DNA of 64,000 bases, taken from Platanthera guangdongensis. Lineage: Eukaryota > Streptophyta > Magnoliopsida > Asparagales > Orchidaceae. The position numbers and the translations under genes were made by a program. Shown piece by piece: positions 22,547 to 32,522 of this stretch (position 1 is the first letter of the stretch; every line of letters starts with the position of its first letter). The notes under the pieces were generated by a model. That model saw only the letters and a program-made list of their open reading frames with translations. It was not told the origin of the DNA and searched no databases. The stretch is from NCBI GenBank assembly GCA_039583875.1, contig CM077151.1, positions 26,096,208-26,160,207 of the forward strand, written 5' to 3'.

Positions 22547-23344
22547 TTGAACCAACAGTTATCTCTCAGTGCTCTCTCCACCACCCGTGGGACCCGTGCT
22601 CCTACTCTCCATGACTTCCGGCGATGGCATCTTCGTCTTGGCCACCCATCTGCTTTATATCTTACCAAACTTTTTTTTGTTTTCAGTTCTTTAATTAAGT
22701 CGTTTACTTTTGACACCTGCGAATTGTCAAAAGATGTTCATCATAATCTCAGTCATGTGTCTTTTCCTAGTTCATGCTCGTTTGATGTGATTCACTTTGA
22801 TGATTGGGTTCTCTCCCCTGTGTAATCTTTATCTGTTTATAAATGGTTTGTAACTTTTATTGATTGTTATTCTCGTACTAAGTGGCTCTATTTGCTAAAA
22901 CAGAAAAGTGAAGTGTTCACACGCTTTTGTTCCTTTCATAAAATGGTTGTGACACAGTTTAATGGGACAATCCATGTGCAACATAGTGCAAATGGTGGGG
23001 AGTATGATAATCAGGGTGTGTTTGGTACCTATCTTGCTGAACATAATATTCTTAACAAGACCACATGTGTCCACACTTCCACTCAAAATGGAGTGGCGGA
23101 ACGGAAAAATAAACACTTACTGGAGGTCGCTCGGTGTTTGTTGAATGACATGCACCTTCTCAAATCATATTGGGGTGATGTTGTTTTGACTGCAGCTCGT
23201 CTCATTAATCGTCTTCTTTCTCGCTCCCTTCACTACGATATGCATCTTTCTCGTCTATCCCGAAAACACATTGTCCACACTTCACAAATCTCTCATCGCA
23301 TCTTCAGCTTCGAATGTTTTGCTCATGTTCATACCCCTCACTGA
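22547..23344 (+). pseudogene. Pre-integrase and integrase, Copia-3
   Basis: FRRWHLRLGHPSALYLTKLF (22610-22670) is the GAG-pre-integrase histidine motif. Integrase follows with IHVQHSANGGEY, TSTQNGVAERKNKHLLEVARCLL and SYWGDVVLTAARLINR. The second catalytic Asp (usually SDNGGEY) reads SANGGEY, so the core is catalytically lost. Frame breaks lie near 22825-22890. Confidence 0.75.
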
Positions 23345-23899
23345 GACAAGTTGGACGATCGACGCTCGTTCACTTAAATGTGTATTTGTGGGGTACTATC
23401 CTACCGTCAAAGGTTATCAGTGTTATCACCCTCCTATATGTCACTTCTACTGCACTATTGATGTTACTTTTCGTGAGGGAAAGTTGTCTTTTGATCATCA
23501 TCAGGGGGAGATGAATAGTACTATTGACGGGACCTTTGACTCTCATCTTCCAATAGTTGTTTCTTCATGCATTCCTCCTACACCTGCTCTTATTTGTCCC
23601 AGTACTGCTTTTATTCCTCTCAGTACTTATTGTTATTCCTCCTATAATATATACATACTCTCGCAGGCCTCATACCCCTGAGCAAGTACTATCCCTGGAT
23701 GTTCAACGAGTGTCAGACCCCGCTTCTGATCAAGATTCGGATGATGACCTTCATGTTTCCCGCGCTCTTCTTAAAGGTAACATCAGTAGCGTCAAACATC
23801 TCATTGTCAATCACATTTCTTTTCATCACCTCTCTCACGTACACAGTTTTTTATTTCATCTCTTTCCTCTATTATGATTCCTAAGACCTGTCAGAGGGC

Positions 23900-24847
23900 T
23901 ACTAAGTGGAAACAGACTATGGAGGAAGAAATGTGTGCTTTATAAAAAATGAAACACGACAACTTGCGCGTCTTCTCCTTAGGAAGCGAATTGTTGGGTC
24001 ATGCTGGATTTTCTTTGCTAAGCGGAATCAAGATGGGGTGGTGGAGCAATAGAAAGTGTAATTGATCGCTTAAGGGTACACTCACACCCAAGGAATTGAC
24101 TACCAAGAAATCTTTGCTCATGTTGCAAAGATGAATTCTATTCGTGTGATCCTATCATGTGATGTTTGTCTTTGGTGGGAATTACAACAACTTGATGTCA
24201 AAAACACCTTCTGACATGGTGATCTGGAAAAAAAAGTCTACATGACTATCCCACCTGGCTTTACCAAAGAATGGTCAAATGGAAAGATCTGCATCTGCAA
24301 AAATCCCTATAAGGCCTAAAACAATCCCCTAGAGCTTGGTATGGATGATTTCACAAAATCATGATACAACTAGGTTATACTCAAGGACAATGTTAATCAT
24401 ACTCTCTTTATCAAGATGAGAGAAACTAAAATATCAATATTCATTGTATACGTGGATGGTATCATCATCACAAGAAATGACCCGGAGGAAATCACATACT
24501 TGAAAGAATAATTAGGCAAAAAATTTGAAGTCAAAGATCTGGGAAAGCTAAAATACTTCTGGGGAATTGAAGTAGTAACGTCTCGTCGGGGGATATTCAT
24601 CTCTCAGAGAAAGTATACTATTGATCTTCTGATAGAAATTGGTATGCTTGGGTATGTTTTCGTGGATACACCCATTGAGGCTAATCACAAGATTGATGCG
24701 GAAACTAAAAGGGAGAAAGTTGACCCCTCAAGATATCATAGATTGGTTGGGAGACTCATATACTTATCTCATACTCGCTCTAATATTACTTATGTCGTGG
24801 GTATCATAAGTAGATTCATGCACTCTCCCACAACTCGTCATCAGTAG
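23900..24847 (+). pseudogene. Reverse transcriptase, Copia-3, heavily broken
   Basis: Scattered RT pieces in three frames: VYMTIPPGF (about 24237), the region corresponding to YVDGIIITRND (about 24446, normally YVDDI), LGKLKYFWGIEV (about 24541), and SRYHRLVGRLIYLSHTRSNI plus IISRFMHSPTTRHQ (24640-24847). Many stops; not functional. Confidence 0.65.
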
Positions 24848-25405
24848 ATTGCATATCGGGTTTTAAGGTATCTCAAGAAAACTCCAGGGCGTGAGATTCT
24901 ATTTTTTGCTAAGATTGAAGTGTTTCCGAATACTGATTGAGCTTGTAGCCAAACTGAAAGGAAATTTATTGCCGGATGTTTCTCTTTTGTGGGGGGGAAA
25001 CCTTGTCTCTTGGAAGAGCAAAAAATAGAATATGATTGCATGCACAAGTGCCGAAGCAGAATATAGGGCTATGACACAAGGAGTATGTGAGGGATTGTAG
25101 TTGAAAACAATTCTCAAGAATGTGGGACTCCTGCTAAACAAACTTGTTACTCTCTATTGCGACAACAAAGCTGTCATCAGTATCGCTCACAATCCTATTC
25201 AACATGATCGGATGAAACATGTTGAAGTGGACATACATTTTATCAAAGATCACCTAGACAAGGGCAATATTTGTGCACTCTTCGTGAATTCTCAAGATCA
25301 ATTGAACGACATCTTCACGAGAGGATTAAGCCATGATAACTTTACGGACAATACTTTCAAATTGGGAATGATTGATATATACTCCCAACTTGAAGGAGAG
25401 AGTTG
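24848..25405 (+). pseudogene. RNase H, Copia-3
   Basis: Pieces of the Copia RNase H appear in shifting frames; the last ORF (25101-25406) contains VTLYCDNKAVISIAHNPIQHDRMKHVEVD, with the expected CDN catalytic Asp and the HDRMKHVEVD motif, then NDIFTRGLS. It stops at the polypurine-like tract. Confidence 0.75.
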
Positions 25406-25667
25406 AATATATGCATTTGCTTTGTTTTTTCTCGCATTGTAGTACATGTGATATGTCACGAGAGACTCGTCCTATATACGTAAGTCTATCCTTGTATTAA
25501 GGCAACTTGATAAAATATTTTCTTATTCTCCGCTTGATGTTATTATGAAAACCATAATTAATAATGAGTGCATCCATGGAGTTCCAAATTTTGGATGATG
25601 CACAAGTTTGGCATAGCAATGATGAGCTCACCTTCTATATTTTATATCATAGGACATCATCCAACTA

Positions 25668-25889
25668 TTATACCTCGCCCAGTAATGTAGTCCGCCCTCT
25701 AGGAATACCCATGTGATTAATGTCAAGCATGCAACGCATGAGCGAGAAAGGCATGTGTGCGCCATCATCTAAACTACTTGCATGGGCATGAAGCCTGTGC
25801 AAGATTTGACTGTCCAGAAAACCTTGTATCATCCTCCTGAGCGTGCCTTCAGTATCATATCTTTCTCCCAAAGAGATAAGAAACACTTA
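25668..25889 (-). other. Exon-like ORF of unknown identity
   Basis: On the minus strand an open stretch of about 72 codons (GERYDTEGTLRRMIQGFLDS ... HAHASSLDDGAHMPF ... GIPRGRTTLLGE) is preceded by an acceptor-like ttttttaag and followed by a donor-like GAG|GTATAA. Amino-acid composition looks like a folded protein rather than a random ORF. It has no own ATG start and no recognised domain. It could be one exon of a host gene or a captured fragment. The surrounding 25406-25667 and 25890-26112 show no other coding signal. Confidence 0.3.
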
Positions 25890-26112
25890 AAAAATGCAAT
25901 CTCATAATTACAGCTAACTGTAGCCAGCCTCCATTCACAAAAAGGGCAAACCATAAATTAGTAAATTCTTCAACAATATTTCAGGATCTGAAGCAACGCC
26001 GATTGTACCAAACTTCGTAAATCATATTAAGGAACAAAGTTTCAACATTCATCTTCCTCAAAAAATGATTGGTGAAATACTCGTGAAAAAGCTATAAAAA
26101 GAACCGTATTGC

Positions 26113-26226
26113 AACCACTAACTTTAGGGATTAAGGAAGTGATGGGATAACCACTAATTTTAGGAATTAAGGAAGTGATGGGGATAACCACTAACTTTAG
26201 GGATTAAGGAAGTAAGTGATGGGGAT
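26113..26226. repeat. Minisatellite, three units of 36-41 bp
   Basis: Three head-to-tail units beginning aaccactaa and ending gatggggat (26113-26148, 26149-26185, 26186-26226), with a few substitutions and a 4-bp insertion in the third. It lies directly left of the Copia-1 target site. Confidence 0.9.
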
Positions 26227-26240
26227 CAAGTCTACATACG

Positions 26241-26422
26241 TGTAAAGAATGACCTCAAACCCTGTATATACTTCTTGAATAATGAATTACAAGTATGAAT
26301 ACACTTATATAGGAAGAGAGGAAGAAGAGAAAATCTCAATCCAAGATATGCGACAAATACAAAGAGAGAGAAAAGAGAGAAAATGGGCCCTTAGATGGGC
26401 CCTTACTAAGGCTTTTCTAACA
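26241..26422 (-). repeat. 3' LTR of Copia-1
   Basis: Minus-strand LTR starts TGTTAGAAAAGCC at 26422 and ends TTTACA at 26241. The polypurine tract abuts it at 26423-26432. Confidence 0.92.
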
Positions 26423-26870
26423 CTCCCCCGCAAGCTGGAGCGTACAAGTCGTAGGCACCAAGCTTGGATAAAAATTGGTAGTATAGCGGCCGGGAGAGAG
26501 CTTTAGTCAGGATGTCAGCAACTTGGTTTGTAGCAGAGACATGCTCCAAATCTATCTTCTTTGACTGTACTTTTTCCCGAATAAGGTGGCAGACAACTTC
26601 AATATGTTTTGTGCGTTCGTGAAAGACCGGGTTCTTGGCAATATGTATTGCTTCTTGACTATCACAAAATAGGGTCGTCGGTGATGAGAGACGAACACGC
26701 AAGTCTCCCAGAAGGCTCTCAAGCCAAGTTAACTCGGAAACAACAGCAGTCATGGTCCGGTACTCGGTTTCAACAGAAGAGCGAGCAATCACAGTTTGTT
26801 TCTTGCTACGTCAGGTTATGAGATGTTCACCGAAGTAGGTACAGAAACCAGATGTAGAATGCCTATCATC
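26406..26870 (-). pseudogene. RNase H, Copia-1
   Basis: Minus-strand Copia RNase H: ARSSVETEYRTMTAVVSE (normally SRSSTEAEYRA), TTLFCDSQEAIHIAKNPVFH, RTKHIEVVCHLIREKV and VADILTKALSRPL, ending APACGGVLEK, with its stop (26406-26408) inside the 3' LTR. The CDS and TEAEY catalytic positions are partly altered (VETEY). A stop separates it from the RT part at about 26790. Confidence 0.85.
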
Positions 26871-26987
26871 AATGGATCCTTCATAGTCAGCGTCCGAGTA
26901 TGCAACAAGAGATAAAGATGTGGATGGCTTGTACACAAGACCTTGTCCTCGAGCGTTCTTGAGATACCGAAGAATGCGCTCGACAAC

Positions 26988-28049
26988 TTAAAGATGAGAT
27001 GTCCGAGGAGCATGCATAAATCGACTCACGACTCCCACGACAAAAGAAATGTCTGGTCGAGTAACCGTAAGATAGATTCGTTTCTCAACCAAGCGTCTGT
27101 AGTATTCCGGATTCGTAAGCAGCTTATCGGAGTCAGAGCTGCGGGTCGAGAGCTTGTGATTAGCGTCCATAGGAGTATCCGTAGGTTTGCATCCAGAATA
27201 GCCGACATCATGAAAGATGTCCATACAATACTTCCTTTGTGATAATACAAGACCATCAGGGCGTCGTACAACCTCAAGCCCGAGAAAATACCGTAGGTTA
27301 CCAAGATCTTTGGTCTGAAAGGCGGAGTTCAACTGTTGCTTGGTATGTTGTATCCTTGTAGTATCGTCGCCAGTAATGAGGATATCGTCAACATAGACAA
27401 GTAGGATCACAGTTCTGGTTGACCGGTGTCGGGTGAAGAGAGAGAAATCAGCCGAGATCCGAATGAAACCAATATCGCAGACTACCTTGCTGAATTTTTC
27501 AAACCAAGTGCGCGGGGACTGTTTGAGACCATAAATAGATTTCCGAAAATGACAAACCCGAGACTCCTTCGTGGTCTCAAACCAGGGAGGTTGGTGCATA
27601 TAAATAGTCTCCTGCAGATCGACATTGAGGAAGGCGTTCTTAACATCCAGCTGATAAAGAGGTCAATGACGATGAACAAACAAGGAGAGAAGAACGCGGA
27701 CCGTGTTCGATTTGGACACTGGAGAGAAGGTTTCCTCATAATCAAGGTCATGTTGTTGAGTAAAACCCCGGGCCACGAGGCGGGCCTTTAGACGCTCAAC
27801 GGTGTCATCTGCTGCATATTTAACAACAAATACCCACTTGCAGTTAACACAGTGTTCGTCTGCAGGAAGAGGAACCAGATCCCAAGTCCGGTTAGCCCAA
27901 AGAGCACTCATTTCATCGTACATGGCCACCCGCCACCCCGGATGTTGAAGCGCCTCATGCACAGTGTTAGGAATAAAAATAGAGGAAAGCGAAGTGGCAA
28001 AGGCGTAGAGAGGTGGAGTGAGCAGATGGAGATAAACGTAGTTGGACAT
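26988..28049 (-). pseudogene. Reverse transcriptase, Copia-1
   Basis: From the N-terminus: [53 protein letters not shown] (28049-27663), then after one stop at 27663, QPPWFETTKES, SIYGLKQSPRTWF, the catalytic LVYVDDILITG, DLGNLRYFLGLEV and TRPDISFVVGVVSRFMHAP. Copia RT order is complete and the YVDD is intact; one nonsense codon and small shifts break the frame. Confidence 0.88.
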
Positions 28050-29118
28050 GGGATGGCCGTAGAAGCAGGAGCTGGATCCGCCGTTGTCGGGGGGTCACTG
28101 GGAGCAGGGAGCTGGGGCAGGGAACCATCCTTGGAGCCGCGACGAGTATAGACAGAGATAACGGGCGGAGGAACCTTGGGGGCGGGAATAGAGGAGGGAG
28201 ATGGCAGAAAGGAGGGCGTGATAGGTACGTCAGGCCGGGGAAGAGCATGAGAGGAAGACGGGGTGGGGGAAGGTAAGTGAAAGGGCTGGTCTTCGCAGAA
28301 GGTGACATCCGCGGAGACGACCAACTTGTCATCCCAAGGAGAGTAGCAAACATACCCCCTTTGAGTACGGGAGTAGCCAACAAACATATATTTGGCCGCC
28401 CGAGGAGCAAGTTTGTCGGAGGGAGGTCCAAGAAGATGAACATAACAAACACACCCAAAAATAAGCGGGATGAGAGAGGTTGGGTTGGTAGTAGGATAGA
28501 GCAGTTGGATAGGAACAGCAAAGTCAAGAACAGAAGAAGGTAGACGGTTAATGAGATGACAGGTTGTGGAGACGGCAAAATTCCAATATTCGATCGGAAC
28601 CTTCATTTGAAACATGAGGGATCGAGCAACATCGAGTAAATGACGATTCTTTCGTTCGGCCACCCCGTTTTGTTGAGAGGTATACGCAGACGAAGTTTGA
28701 TGGATGATGTCAAATTCGGTGCAGAGATTGGAGAAGGTGCGCCCCGTATACTCGCGAGCATTATCAGTGCTGATGATTTTAAGGGGGGGTGGCGAACTGC
28801 GTACGCATCTCAGTTAAGAAGGCACGAAACACGGATGTAAGTTCAGTACGATCATGCATTAAATATAGTCATGTAGTACGCGAGTAGTCATCAATAAAAG
28901 TTACAAAATAGCGAAAGTCATAGATACTAGGGACTTTATAAGGCCCCATACATCAGAATGAACTAAGGATAAAAGAATACTACTCCTGGTACATGCAGGG
29001 GGGAAGGTAGAACGATGTTGTTTGTCGTAGATACAAGATTCATAAGAGAACTCATGTAAATGAACATCAGGAAGAGCCCTCTTAAGAATCGGAAGAGGAG
29101 CATGCCCAAGGCGACGAT
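27908..29118 (-). pseudogene. Integrase, Copia-1
   Basis: Includes pre-integrase remains (LPDVHLHEFSYESCIYDKQH), HSDVWGP, YFVTFIDDYSRTTWLYLMHD, a frame break near 28785, then AERKNRHLLDVARSLMFQMK, CHLINRLPSSVL, the AAKYMFVGYSRTQRGYVCY C-terminal motif and a Pro/Ser-rich linker into RT. The segment with the second catalytic Asp is in a shifted frame, so the enzyme is not expressed intact. Confidence 0.85.
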
Positions 29119-29119
29119 G

Positions 29120-29770
29120 TCAATCAACAGTGGAGACGGCGGAGAGAAGAGTGGGTGGGATATCCAAGATGTAGAGCATATTCAACAGCTGCCCCCTACC
29201 AATGATACTCCGGGTGAGACGATCCTGCATAAGAAAGGAAGAGGGAGAAAAAGTTATGCAATAATCAAGGTCGTGCGTCAGGCGACTAATAAAAAGTAAA
29301 TTGAAATGAGATCCCGGAACGTGAAGAACCGAGGAAAGAGAAAGGGCCGAGGTAAGCTGAAGAGCAGCGGCGCCAGAGACCGGAAGGGTGTCACCATTGG
29401 CCACAGTGATACGCGGGGGATGAGCCGTCTGGAGATACTGGGAGGGCTTCTGGGAGGTAATATGATGAGTAGCATCGGAATCGACGATCCAGTGGGGGCT
29501 AGGAGAGAGACAGGTTATACCTTCCGCAGAAAAAGACGCAACCGAGCCGGAGGAGCGGCCGAGGGCACTCTGTAGCTGATGGAGTTGGGTGCGGAGCACA
29601 TCGATATCTTGGCGGGTAGAGGCTACCGGAACCTGGGAAGAAGCCCCAGTGGGAGCAAGAGCAGCAGAGGAAGTAGCAGCGAGGTGGGGAGGGAACCCAT
29701 GCTTGTTGTAACAGGTAGCCTCAAGATGGCCACTCCGGCCACAATATGTGCAATTTATAGACGAACGTCC
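29120..29770 (-). pseudogene. Gag zinc knuckle and protease, Copia-1
   Basis: CTYCGRSGHLEATC (about 29707-29756) is a CX2CX4HX4C knuckle. It is followed by a coiled-coil-like RTQLHQLQSALG and the protease motif HWIVDSDATHHITSQ, in which the usual DSG is DSD, removing the active-site glycine. SSVLHVPGSHFNLLFISRLT follows, the conserved second half of Copia protease. Confidence 0.85.
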
Positions 29771-30171
29771 ACCACGTCCATGTCCCCGAGACGGAGGTCG
29801 GCCCCCTCGAGTGGAAGATCCACGATCAGGAGGGGGGTCGGAAGGAGAGGTTGTTGAAGAAGAGCAGGTGCAAAGCTGGGAGAAGCCTTAAGAGGAGGCG
29901 TAACCCGAAGCAGCATGGAGCAGACATCAGACAGTGAAGGAGTCGTCGTGGAAGAAAGGATCTGGGCCCGAACATTATGCAGGTGGGGCGGAACACGGGA
30001 CATCATCATCGCGATGGTGACAGCCTCTTTCTGGGCTCGTTGAGTAGCTAGATCCGTAGTGGGAGGCTGATGTTGAATCCAAGCCTCGGCCAGTGTCTTT
30101 GTCTGGGCAACAAAAGAGATCATATCGCCGGGAGCACCAGGAGCAAGGTTCTGAAGATCGGAGATAATATC
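29755..30171 (-). pseudogene. Gag, downstream half, Copia-1
   Basis: Continues Gag after the Tat1 insertion: DIISDLQNLAPGAPGDM, a TLAEAWIQHQPPTT segment and RVPPHLHNVRAQILS, ending near the zinc knuckle after one frameshift. The break point at 30171 is the Tat1 insertion; the other half is at 42661-43030. Confidence 0.8.
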
Positions 30172-30911
30172 TGTTGAAGCCAAAATTTGACTTCGACAAA
30201 TGTTCGCAAAATAGGGGCGTAGCCGGCACCTACTTGGCCTAATCTCCGACCTCCGACTGGTCGTGAAGGACTAAGAAAAACTGGCTCAAAGCCGCAGCAG
30301 GGAGGTCCCACCGCTTACCCGGAAGGTCACAGAGAGCTTCCCCTCCAAAGTCAAAAGCTGGGCTTGGAGTTCCTCAGAAGACAGTGCCGATGATTCCCCT
30401 TAGGAGTCTTGAAAAAGTCCCTTCTGAAGAATCCCTATGGGCTTATTTATAGATTTCAGAATCTGAACTGCCAATAACAAAACTGCACCGGTCTGAAATT
30501 ACCGGGGTACCCTTGGCTGGGTCTGCCAACAGCCAAACTCCGTTGTTCTGAGGAGCTATATGCAGTCTACTAAGGGAAAGAGGGTAAAAATACCCGGGGT
30601 AGAAGAGTAAAAACCTCTGTTTGGCAGGGGAGTATAAAAAAGGCCTCTTCTCGCCCTGGCGAGTGGAAAAGCACCTGCCGGCGAGAGGGACCCCTCTGCC
30701 CGTCTCGTCGGCGCCTCTCTCCCTTTTGCTGCGAGATCTTCTCGCTGCTGGAGGCTCTCTCGCCTCTGGGGACCCTCTCGCCTCTGGGTGGGGTATCTCG
30801 CCCATTGGAGAGTCAATCGTCTCGCCGCTTGCGAGTGGGCCCCCCTGGTCCCATTTGCCCATCTTGACCTATTTGCTTCTTGAGGGTTCTTTGCGAGCCC
30901 GAGGTTGTACA
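30172..30911 (-). repeat. 3' LTR of Tat1
   Basis: In element sense it starts TGTACAACCTC at 30911 and ends CTTCAACA at 30172. A TATAAATA box in element sense lies at about 30445-30452, and a TATAAAA in the opposite sense at about 30633-30640, so the LTR has TATA-like sites on both strands. A purine-rich tract (rc of 30912-30930, containing GAGCGGGGATTG) abuts it. Confidence 0.92.
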
Positions 30912-31031
30912 CAATCCCCGCTCTTTTTGAGATTATTGTAAGCTCGAAAAGAATGTTCAACCAAGGCTCGTTATTTAAGGCGCATTAAAAAACGTATTTA
31001 TGAGAAATCTTTTGAGGCCCCCACCGGGGCC

Positions 31032-31039
31032 TATAAATA
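31032..31039 (+). promoter_or_regulatory. TATA box of antisense gene 1 (Tat1)
   Basis: CTATAAATAT 57 bp before the first ATG of the antisense gene 1 frame (31096). A TATA-like box occupies a comparable place in Tat2 (53229-53236). Confidence 0.6.
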
Positions 31040-31095
31040 TATGACTCCTGCCCCGCATACCTGGCGCCCTGCTCTGCATATTCTTCTTCCCTATC

Positions 31096-32066
31096 TTGAG
31101 TTCTTTTGGTATGACACACTGCCAGAGCTTCCGTGAACGTCTCGCACTGGTGCGAGAGCAGCACAAGGCCAACGTGGCTTCTTTTACCTCTTCTTTAGTT
31201 CGCCCTCTCCCCCCGTCGTCTCGCCTAAAAAAGACGAAGGCCGGTGGTCCGTCACCTGCCGCAGGAGATCTGTCTCGCATCGCTTTGGAAACCATCCTCA
31301 CTCCTCATGCGTCTCCTAAGGAAAAAGAGGTGGGTACTTGCTTTTACCACTGTTATCTCCGCGACCGGGTGCTCTCTTTTGCTGACTAGTGTTTTTTCAG
31401 GGAGCTCTCGTGGTTCCGCAGCCCCCGAAGAGTCCGCGAGATGGTTCTGCTGCCCACTGCGAGGAGTTCGATTCGCAGCCCTCTTCTACTCCCCCAACTA
31501 CTCCCAGCGAGAGGAGGAACGACCCTTCCCCGGCCGCCGATACCTCTCGTCATCCTGGTAAGGGACCTTCCCTCGCCCTTTTGAATCCCCTTCGCTATTC
31601 TCACTCCCTTCTGCGAGTGCCTCTTCCACCTTGCCTCTGCACCCCTTGCGCAGATTCTCGGGCCAACTCTCCTATTGAGGAGCAGCCAAAGCGACTCTCC
31701 GTCTCGCCTCCTCCTGTAGACGGGATTGAAGACTATCTGGGTGACTCTTCAAATCCAGCGGAGATGAAGCGCAAGACGGCTGAGCTTTTCCGGAAGCACG
31801 CGCGCATCATCCACTTCTTGACGCTGGATAAGCAGGCCGCGGAGAAGCGCATCGAATCGCTGGAGAGCGAATGCGCTCGCCTATCTTCCGAAGCTAATGC
31901 CGAGCTAGATGTCGATGGTACCAACCCCGAAGCCATCATTAATGAGACCGATATGCAGCTCCGTCTCGCGCGCCGCGGTCTTGAATCCATTCGCTCCTTC
32001 CACTCGCGGAGTAGACCTCCCCGTGGGGGAGCTCGCGGTGGCCGCTGGGAATGGCGCCCGTACTGA
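31096..32066 (+). CDS. Antisense gene 1 of Tat1: coiled-coil protein, three exons
   Basis: Predicted exons 31096-31329, 31401-31557 and 31654-32066, with GT...AG introns of 71 and 96 bp. The product is about 267 residues: a basic N-terminus (FRERLALVREQHKANVASF), a Pro/Ser-rich middle (PPKSPRDGS...), then an acidic/charged helical region (YLGDSSNPAEMKRKTAELF; KQAAEKRIESLESECARL) ending in an Arg/Gly-rich tail, GGARGGRWEWRPY. The same layout, including intron 1 in phase 0, YLGDSS/FLGDSS and the GRGRWKW tail, is found in Tat2. It runs opposite to gag-pol, with its own TATA box. Function is unknown; a nucleic-acid-binding or structural role is only a guess from the RGG-like tail. Confidence 0.7.
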
Positions 32067-32355
32067 AGGATGTCCGTCTCGCTATTTGTCTTTTTCTTCT
32101 TCTCGTGAAAGCTGTAATAACAGTAGTCTTGCCAAAGTGTGTAGAGAACTTGGTGTCCGCGGGACGATCTCTGGGATATATATATTTTTATTTCTTAATT
32201 TTTCATTCCTTTAACTCTCCTTTTAATTTATGCTATATATATATATATATATTTCCTGATTGCGCCGATCGAGATTTAGGAGAGAGAGAAGGACATCGAC
32301 TCTTCCTCTCCCCTTATGTTTTTTCCCGCCCATTAATCATTTGTTATGTATTGGT

Positions 32356-32363
32356 TATAAATA
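32356..32363 (+). promoter_or_regulatory. TATA box of antisense gene 2 (Tat1)
   Basis: GGTTATAAATATG, 160 bp before the chosen start at 32523 and about 290 bp after the stop of antisense gene 1. An ATG overlapping the box (32363) is too close to be the start. The Tat2 counterpart is at 54834-54841. Confidence 0.6.
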
Positions 32364-32522
32364 TGCCTAGTCCGGGATTAGATACCGCACTTTCCACTTC
32401 CGCTGTTACCCAAGCTCTTGGCTCTCTGACCCTTCAGTCTCGCCGGCCCCTCTCGCCTTCCTCTCTTGGATCTCTCGCCAATTTCTTCCTTTGTCTCGCC
32501 GAAGACCATTTCGCCAAAGAAG

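Larger units (their letters stand above)
22084..25405 (+). mobile_element. Decayed Ty1/Copia retrotransposon (Copia-3), LTRs not identified
   Basis: The domain order protease, pre-integrase, integrase, RT, RNase H is Copia. All are broken by stops and shifts. A degenerate polypurine-like tract (ttgaaggagagag) at the end of RNase H is followed by TTGAATATATGC, probably the start of a 3' LTR, but I find no matching 5' copy, and gag is reduced to its last residues. The left boundary is close to the C12 run. Confidence 0.75.

Noticed and set aside
22892..23144. Overlapping small ORFs on both strands
   Set aside because: Out-of-frame shadows of Copia-3 integrase.
27967..28578. 203-codon minus-strand ORF, Leu/Pro-rich
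   Set aside because: Out-of-frame shadow of the Copia-1 integrase C-terminal linker.
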